From the NCBI GenBank assembly GCA_002418825.1, contig DIEW01000015.1, forward strand, positions 1-64,000: a stretch of 64,000 bases of DNA. The letters are read 5' to 3'. This DNA is from Syntrophaceae bacterium UBA5764 (lineage in GTDB: Bacteria; Desulfobacterota; Syntrophia; Syntrophales; Smithellaceae). Both the position numbers and the translations under genes were made by a program. The notes below the pieces were generated by a model. It searched no databases and had not been told where the DNA came from. It saw only the letters and a program-made list of their open reading frames with translations. Positions 59,914-64,000 of the stretch are shown here, piece after piece; position 1 is the stretch's first letter; the number at the start of each line of letters is the position of its first letter.

Positions 59914-61716
59914 ATGGCAATAGACACATTGCCCAAAGCGTTATTGAATATAGCACAGCGACAACCCAACCGCATTGCCATGCGTAGGAAAGATTACGGC
60001 ATCTGGCAAGACATAACCTGGGCTGAATATCTGGAAAACGTAAAATATGTAACTTTGGGGCTCAACGCTCTTGGCGTTAAATACCGTGATCATGTCGCGA
60101 TAATCGGGGAGAACAGGCCGGAATGGCTCTATTCCGCTCTAGGCGCGGTTTGCGCCGGCGGTGCCTGGGTGGGCATTTATACGACCAACCCGGTGCCGGA
60201 ATGTAAATATGTCGTCGAGCACTCTGACTCAGTAGTATATATATGCGAGGATGAGGAGCAATTAGATAAGGCCTTGGCTTTTCGTGATCAGACTCCTTTA
60301 TTAAAAAAACTTATCTGTTGGGAGATGGAGGGGCTGAAACATTTTAAAGATCCCATGTTCATGAGTTTTGAAGAGCTTTTGGAAATGGGGAAGAAAATCG
60401 ACCAGGAAAAACCGGATCTTTTTATGCAGTTGGCCATGCAGGCAAAACCGGACGACATTGCCGGCATCATCTATACTTCCGGTACGACCGGTATGCCCAA
60501 AGGTGCATTGCTGGCGCATGAAGGTTATTTGTGGGTGGCCGAATCCGCCAAACAAGTGATCGAGACATTTGCGGATGACGAGACCATTTCTTTTCTGCCG
60601 CTTAACCATGTCTATGAGCAGATATACGATATAATGTTTCATCTGACTACGGGGCATACGGTGAACTTTACGGAAAACACGGACACCGTTATGGCTGATA
60701 TGAGGGATGTGTCGCCCACGCTGTTTCATGCCGTGCCGCGGATTTGGGAAAAATACTATTCCGCTATTGTTTTGAAAATGGCTGACGCCACTTGGCTCAA
60801 ACGTACACTTTACGATATTGCTGTAAAAATCGGGACGAAATATAACAACAAAGTCATTAAAGGAGATAAAGCTCCTTTGTATCTGGCGCTGGCTTATCAT
60901 CTTTTTTACTTCATTGTTTTCCGTAAATTGAAAAAACGCCTTGGCTTCGACCGGGTACGTGTGGGCGCGTCCGGCGCGGCGCCTATTTCTCACGAGGTTA
61001 TCAAGTTTTTCCAGAGCATCGGCATTCCCATCCGCGAAGGCTACGGCATGACCGAGACAACCGGCATTACGCATATGTCGAGCATACAGGAATACAAGAT
61101 CGGAACCGTCGGCAAGGCTTTGCCCGGCACGCAGGTAAAGATTGCCGAAGACGGCGAAATCATCGTCAATCATCCAGGTGTTTTTAAGGGCTATTATAAA
61201 GATGAAGCAACCACGAAGGAAGTTTTGGCGGATGGTTGGATACATACCGGCGATGTGGGTGAGATAGACGAAGAAGGATATCTCAAGATAACCGATCGTA
61301 AAAAGGATTTGATTATAACTGCGGGCGGGAAAAACATCGCGCCCCAGTATCTGGAAAACCTTCTGAAGTTTTCACCGTATATCAATGATGCCGTGGTTAT
61401 TGGCGACGGCAGAAAATATCTGACGGCAATCATTGTTATTGATGATGAGAATGTCACCAAATACGCGCAGGATAACAAAGTGCAGTTTACCACTTTTGCC
61501 AGCATGACCAAAACGCCTGAAGTAATAGAGCTTATCCAGAGGGAAGTGGATAAAGTCAATCAGCAGGTTGCCCGCGTGGAAAACATACGGAAATTCAGGA
61601 TTCTTGATAAGAAGCTCTACACCGAAGACGGCGAAGTAACTCCAACCATGAAGGTTAAAAGAAAAGCTATTAATGCGCAATACGGTGACTTAATCGAGGA
61701 AATGTACCGTGACTAG
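59914..61716 (+). CDS. Long-chain-type AMP-forming acyl-CoA synthetase
   Basis: A 600-residue FadD15/AMP-binding enzyme. P-loop YTSGTTGMPKGALLAHEG, YGMTETTG, HTGDVGEIDEEGYLKITDRKKD and the C-terminal TPTMKVKRKAI with the catalytic Lys. The larger size and the LPLNHVYEQIYD block resemble long-chain acyl-CoA synthetases. It is last in the Liv operon, 73 bases after livF, suggesting import and activation of one acid substrate are linked. A terminator follows. Confidence 0.88.
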   Translation: MAIDTLPKALLNIAQRQPNRIAMRRKDYGIWQDITWAEYLENVKYVTLGLNALGVKYRDHVAIIGENRPEWLYSALGAVCAGGAWVGIYTTNPVPECKYVVEHSDSVVYICEDEEQLDKALAFRDQTPLLKKLICWEMEGLKHFKDPMFMSFEELLEMGKKIDQEKPDLFMQLAMQAKPDDIAGIIYTSGTTGMPKGALLAHEGYLWVAESAKQVIETFADDETISFLPLNHVYEQIYDIMFHLTTGHTVNFTENTDTVMADMRDVSPTLFHAVPRIWEKYYSAIVLKMADATWLKRTLYDIAVKIGTKYNNKVIKGDKAPLYLALAYHLFYFIVFRKLKKRLGFDRVRVGASGAAPISHEVIKFFQSIGIPIREGYGMTETTGITHMSSIQEYKIGTVGKALPGTQVKIAEDGEIIVNHPGVFKGYYKDEATTKEVLADGWIHTGDVGEIDEEGYLKITDRKKDLIITAGGKNIAPQYLENLLKFSPYINDAVVIGDGRKYLTAIIVIDDENVTKYAQDNKVQFTTFASMTKTPEVIELIQREVDKVNQQVARVENIRKFRILDKKLYTEDGEVTPTMKVKRKAINAQYGDLIEEMYRD

Positions 61717-61746
61717 GCGCAAACGTGCATAAATTTAAACAATAAA

Positions 61747-61797
61747 AAAACGCTATGTTGCGGCAAATGATAAAAGCAGTTCATAGCGTTTTATTTT
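61747..61797 (+). terminator. Terminator after the Liv / acyl-CoA synthetase operon
   Basis: AAAACGCTATG (61747-61757) pairs with CATAGCGTTTT (61782-61792), 11 bp, followed by ATTTTT. It lies 31 bases after the ligase stop; the A-run on the left may let it act on the opposite strand too. Confidence 0.8.
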
Positions 61798-61818
61798 TAG
61801 TGAATAACTGACGTTTTA

Positions 61819-62394
61819 TTAGGGTCTTTTGTCCTGAATTTTCCCCAATCTTTTTCCCAGCCAATCTTTCAAGCTGTCACCGATGGAGGCCTCTTTGACA
61901 ATCAGCTTTGTCTCTGCCGTTTTATCCGAAAGCATAGATGTTACTTTGGCCGTGTAGGTACCGGCTGGAATCGGTGGTTGGGTGAGGACGACGTACTGGT
62001 CATATGAACCGTCTTTTTTATACTTGCCGCTGACCGTGCCTCTTAAAATTCCGGTCACTTTCGCCAGTGTGTCCACAGCAGCGGTAAATTTTCCGCTTGA
62101 CCCGACTTTGCCGTTGGCGACAACCGCTTCTGTTTTGTTTGGACCAAGCAGTGTAACAAAAACAGAGTCATCCGGTTCGAATCCCGATCCTTCAAAAACG
62201 ATTTTCTGTCCCAAAAGATTTGCCGCACCGAGGCTGATTGATTCCGGATTCACAATTACCTGGGGGCCGCTGAGCGCAGGATCAAGAGTTTTAGGGGCGG
62301 ACGCACAACCGGTCAAAACAAAAATACCTGCTGCAATAAAAAGCCCCACCATAATCAATGATTTTAAGAACCCTCTTTTTTTCTTACAAAACAT
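61819..62394 (-). CDS. Hypothetical lipoprotein
   Basis: A 191-residue protein with a signal peptide and lipobox (FVLTGC), then beta-rich sequence (LLGQKIVFEGSGFEPDDSVFVTLLG, a possible Ig/TIG-like domain) and a second similar strand pattern (AGTYTAKVTSMLSDKTAETKLIV). It probably faces the periplasm. Family unknown. AAGGAGG precedes ATG 62394. Confidence 0.7.
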   Translation of the reverse strand: MFCKKKRGFLKSLIMVGLFIAAGIFVLTGCASAPKTLDPALSGPQVIVNPESISLGAANLLGQKIVFEGSGFEPDDSVFVTLLGPNKTEAVVANGKVGSSGKFTAAVDTLAKVTGILRGTVSGKYKKDGSYDQYVVLTQPPIPAGTYTAKVTSMLSDKTAETKLIVKEASIGDSLKDWLGKRLGKIQDKRP

Positions 62395-62775
62395 TTAACA
62401 ATCCTCCTTGTTGCTTATTTTTTTAAGATTGGTCGTTTGCGAAAAGTCATCGACTATACCTCATTGTCGGCGGATTTCTTACTTCTTTCCGTTGCTGATA
62501 CGCCTAACCGGTTGCCTATAAGGATCTTTTAATTAAGAAAGGGTCTTTGGTTTCTCCGACCCTCCTACTTTTAACCGTATTATAAACCCTTGGCCGCTAT
62601 TATACAACTTTAAAATGAAAAAATATTATGGAAGCTCTGCGGCAATTCCTGATTGTCCATGTTATTTGAATTACTGTGGAAAAATAGTCTAAGAGGATTG
62701 ATCTTTAATGATTAGTTTTTAAAAGGCCGGTTTCCGGTGTGTCGGAAGGATGATTTTGCCAACAAATATTAAAAA
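62395..62775. other. Upstream leader of the lipoprotein gene, structured but unassigned
   Basis: These 381 bases hold no gene I can support. On the minus strand GGGTC..GACCC (plus 62560s) and GGCAACCGGTTAGGC with other short stems suggest a structured leader before the lipoprotein. It does not fit the c-di-GMP-I consensus that I checked by eye, nor another riboswitch that I recognise. Confidence 0.3.
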
Positions 62776-63531
62776 TTAGTCGGATGCTTTTGCCTCATCC
62801 GGAAATATTTCACGCATCATCTGCAGTGTTTTTTTCTTCTCTTTTTTATATAAGAAATAACAAATAAAGGACGTTAGTAGAGCGCCCATGCTGTTGACGA
62901 TAAGGTCGGACATGGTATCGCGCAAGCCGCTTCCCTGATATGATGCGCCCATAAGTATTTCGGTTTCCGGCAAGTCCCATGACTGCAGTGTTGTTTCAAA
63001 GAATACGTCCAGTACAAATTCAAATATTTCCCAGAAAACGCCTATAGTTATCGCGAACGTAAAGGAGAAGACGGCAACCAGTAACGGACTTATGTTCATG
63101 CTGTATTTGCCGTTTATTTTGTAAATGGCAATGAATCCGATAAATCCAATAATAAAGCCGGACAGGGCATGCAAGACATCATCCCACCAAAAAACGGAGT
63201 AATATAATTCAAAACGGGCGCTAAAAAATATTCCGGCAAAAATAAAGACGACGATTACTGTTTCCAGGACATTGGGGATGTGTATGTTTTGGTACTTTTC
63301 AATATAATCGGGCAAAAAAGTAAGGATCAGGGTTACCAGCGCCAGAAACACCAGTTCGATTCTTTTACTTACTTCAGTTACGATTTCTTCTTTGGTTACC
63401 AGGTTATCATTAAATAGGTGCAAGACAATGAAAACAAAATTTACAAGGACGGAAATAATTAACAAAAGCCTGATTGCTTGTATAATGTAGTTGCGCTTTT
63501 CCGCTTTGTTTGTTCTGCGTTTGTTTCTCAT
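62776..63531 (-). CDS. Multi-pass membrane protein (DUF2238/VanZ-like)
   Basis: A 251-residue protein with about six membrane segments. FWWDDVLHALSGFIIGFIGF and GVFWEIFEFVLDV followed by DTMSDLIVNSMGALL are the conserved acidic/His blocks of the DUF2238 (YjdF-like) and VanZ-like membrane proteins. Function is not known. It has a basic C-terminal tail. It is on its own. Confidence 0.7.
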   Translation of the reverse strand: MRNKRRTNKAEKRNYIIQAIRLLLIISVLVNFVFIVLHLFNDNLVTKEEIVTEVSKRIELVFLALVTLILTFLPDYIEKYQNIHIPNVLETVIVVFIFAGIFFSARFELYYSVFWWDDVLHALSGFIIGFIGFIAIYKINGKYSMNISPLLVAVFSFTFAITIGVFWEIFEFVLDVFFETTLQSWDLPETEILMGASYQGSGLRDTMSDLIVNSMGALLTSFICYFLYKKEKKKTLQMMREIFPDEAKASD

Positions 63532-63783
63532 AAATATTTTTGCATGACATAATGTTGTTGAAGTATAAAAAGGGCGGTTTAGGATGTCAATTAAATATTT
63601 TCCGCCAACAGGCGCGGTATTTTGTTATTTTCCCATTGCTAAGGTTTAAAAAACGTGTGATAATATCACACAAATATACAAACAGTTGTTGCAATGTATC
63701 ACGGCAGAAAAGTGGTGCATGTGTGGCGTGCCGGAAAATATCATTGGTATTTATTTTCTGCTTAGACAAAAAAATATTTGCCT

Positions 63784-64000
63784 ATGGCCCAAAAAATCAC
63801 CTGTGAAAACTCTGAGGAAAAAATCAAATTACTTGAAGAAGCGTTAAAGCGCGGCAAACAGGCCGAAGAGTCCTTGCGCGTTAGCGAACACCAATTCCGG
63901 CAGATTTACGAACACACTCAGGTCGGTATCGCTTATGTTTCGCTCGACTTTGTGATTGAGCGCGCCAATCCTGCCTATTGCCGGATGCTTGGTTATACCG
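63784..64000 (+). CDS. PAS-domain sensor protein, N-terminal part
   Basis: The gene continues past the window edge. The first 72 residues are a short coiled coil (EEKIKLLEEALKRGKQAEES) that leads into a PAS domain (FRQIYEHTQVGIAYV, then NPAYCRMLGYT). This organisation is common in hybrid histidine kinases and GGDEF proteins; the output domain is not visible. The start ATG 63784 has only a weak ribosome-binding site. Confidence 0.72.
   Translation, partial: MAQKITCENSEEKIKLLEEALKRGKQAEESLRVSEHQFRQIYEHTQVGIAYVSLDFVIERANPAYCRMLGYT

Noticed and set aside
62395..62620. Possible c-di-GMP or other riboswitch before the lipoprotein gene
   Set aside because: I looked for the conserved GEMM blocks (GCAAA..GGACGCAAAGCC) and did not find them; stems present are short and could be chance.

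Overview
The window reads as one chromosomal segment of an anaerobic, Gram-negative deltaproteobacterium (Desulfobacterota). A Syntrophales/Syntrophaceae-like syntroph is my best guess; this is inferred from gene content, not from a phylogenetic marker. The evidence is a methylmalonyl-CoA module with an ADP-forming acyl-CoA synthetase, several AMP-forming acyl-CoA ligases beside a Liv-type ABC transporter, menaquinone genes, many ferredoxin-type proteins, and the mercury-methylation pair hgcA-hgcB. No rRNA, tRNA, CRISPR array, transposase or integrase was seen.

Layout. 1-10000, all plus strand: end of a universal-stress protein, an amidase, an SDR, menA and a ubiE/menG-type methyltransferase, then ADP-forming acyl-CoA synthetase, methylmalonyl-CoA mutase large and small subunits, and epimerase. 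10000-18500, all minus strand and accessory: two gene cassettes whose ends obey integron attC rules (a DsrE-like protein; a NotI-family nuclease with an adenine methyltransferase). Next comes a 5 kb block (choloylglycine-hydrolase-type enzyme, GGDEF-EAL protein) flanked by two copies of the 3' end of a histone-deacetylase-like gene. 18500-20600: Nudix, TANGO2-like and Sir2 genes. 20700-29460: an eight-gene aromatic amino acid supraoperon (aroF, aroB, pheA, an aroD-aroE fusion, aroA, aroK, aroC, tyrA). It is preceded by a strong promoter, a 23-codon leader peptide full of Phe/Tyr/Trp and a terminator/antiterminator pair, which is a textbook attenuator layout.

29600-41100: two zinc-type dehydrogenases, a Cys-rich ferredoxin-domain protein, a SulP transporter, a GDSL lipoprotein, an MtfA-like peptidase, a frameshifted thioesterase and small unknowns. 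Then comes a minus-strand operon marR - hgcA - hgcB - membrane methyltransferase, with a MarR-type operator lying on its own -10 box. 41200-48100: a 1412-residue PPDK-like protein without the C-terminal PEP barrel, an acyltransferase-3 membrane protein and an atypical GAPDH. 48300-61700, all plus strand: SppA, an ABC-2 exporter, an acyl-CoA ligase, an HpaB/4-hydroxybutyryl-CoA-dehydratase-family flavoprotein, and a full Liv-type uptake system ending in a second acyl-CoA ligase. The last part holds a lipoprotein, a membrane protein and the start of a PAS-domain sensor.

How the genes fit together: the right half looks built for uptake and CoA activation of organic acids, and the left operon for methylmalonyl-CoA/propionyl-CoA metabolism with ATP made or spent at an ADP-forming ligase. 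The most notable items are the aromatic attenuator, the hgcAB operon with its own regulator and an extra methyltransferase, and the integrase-less attC cassettes.
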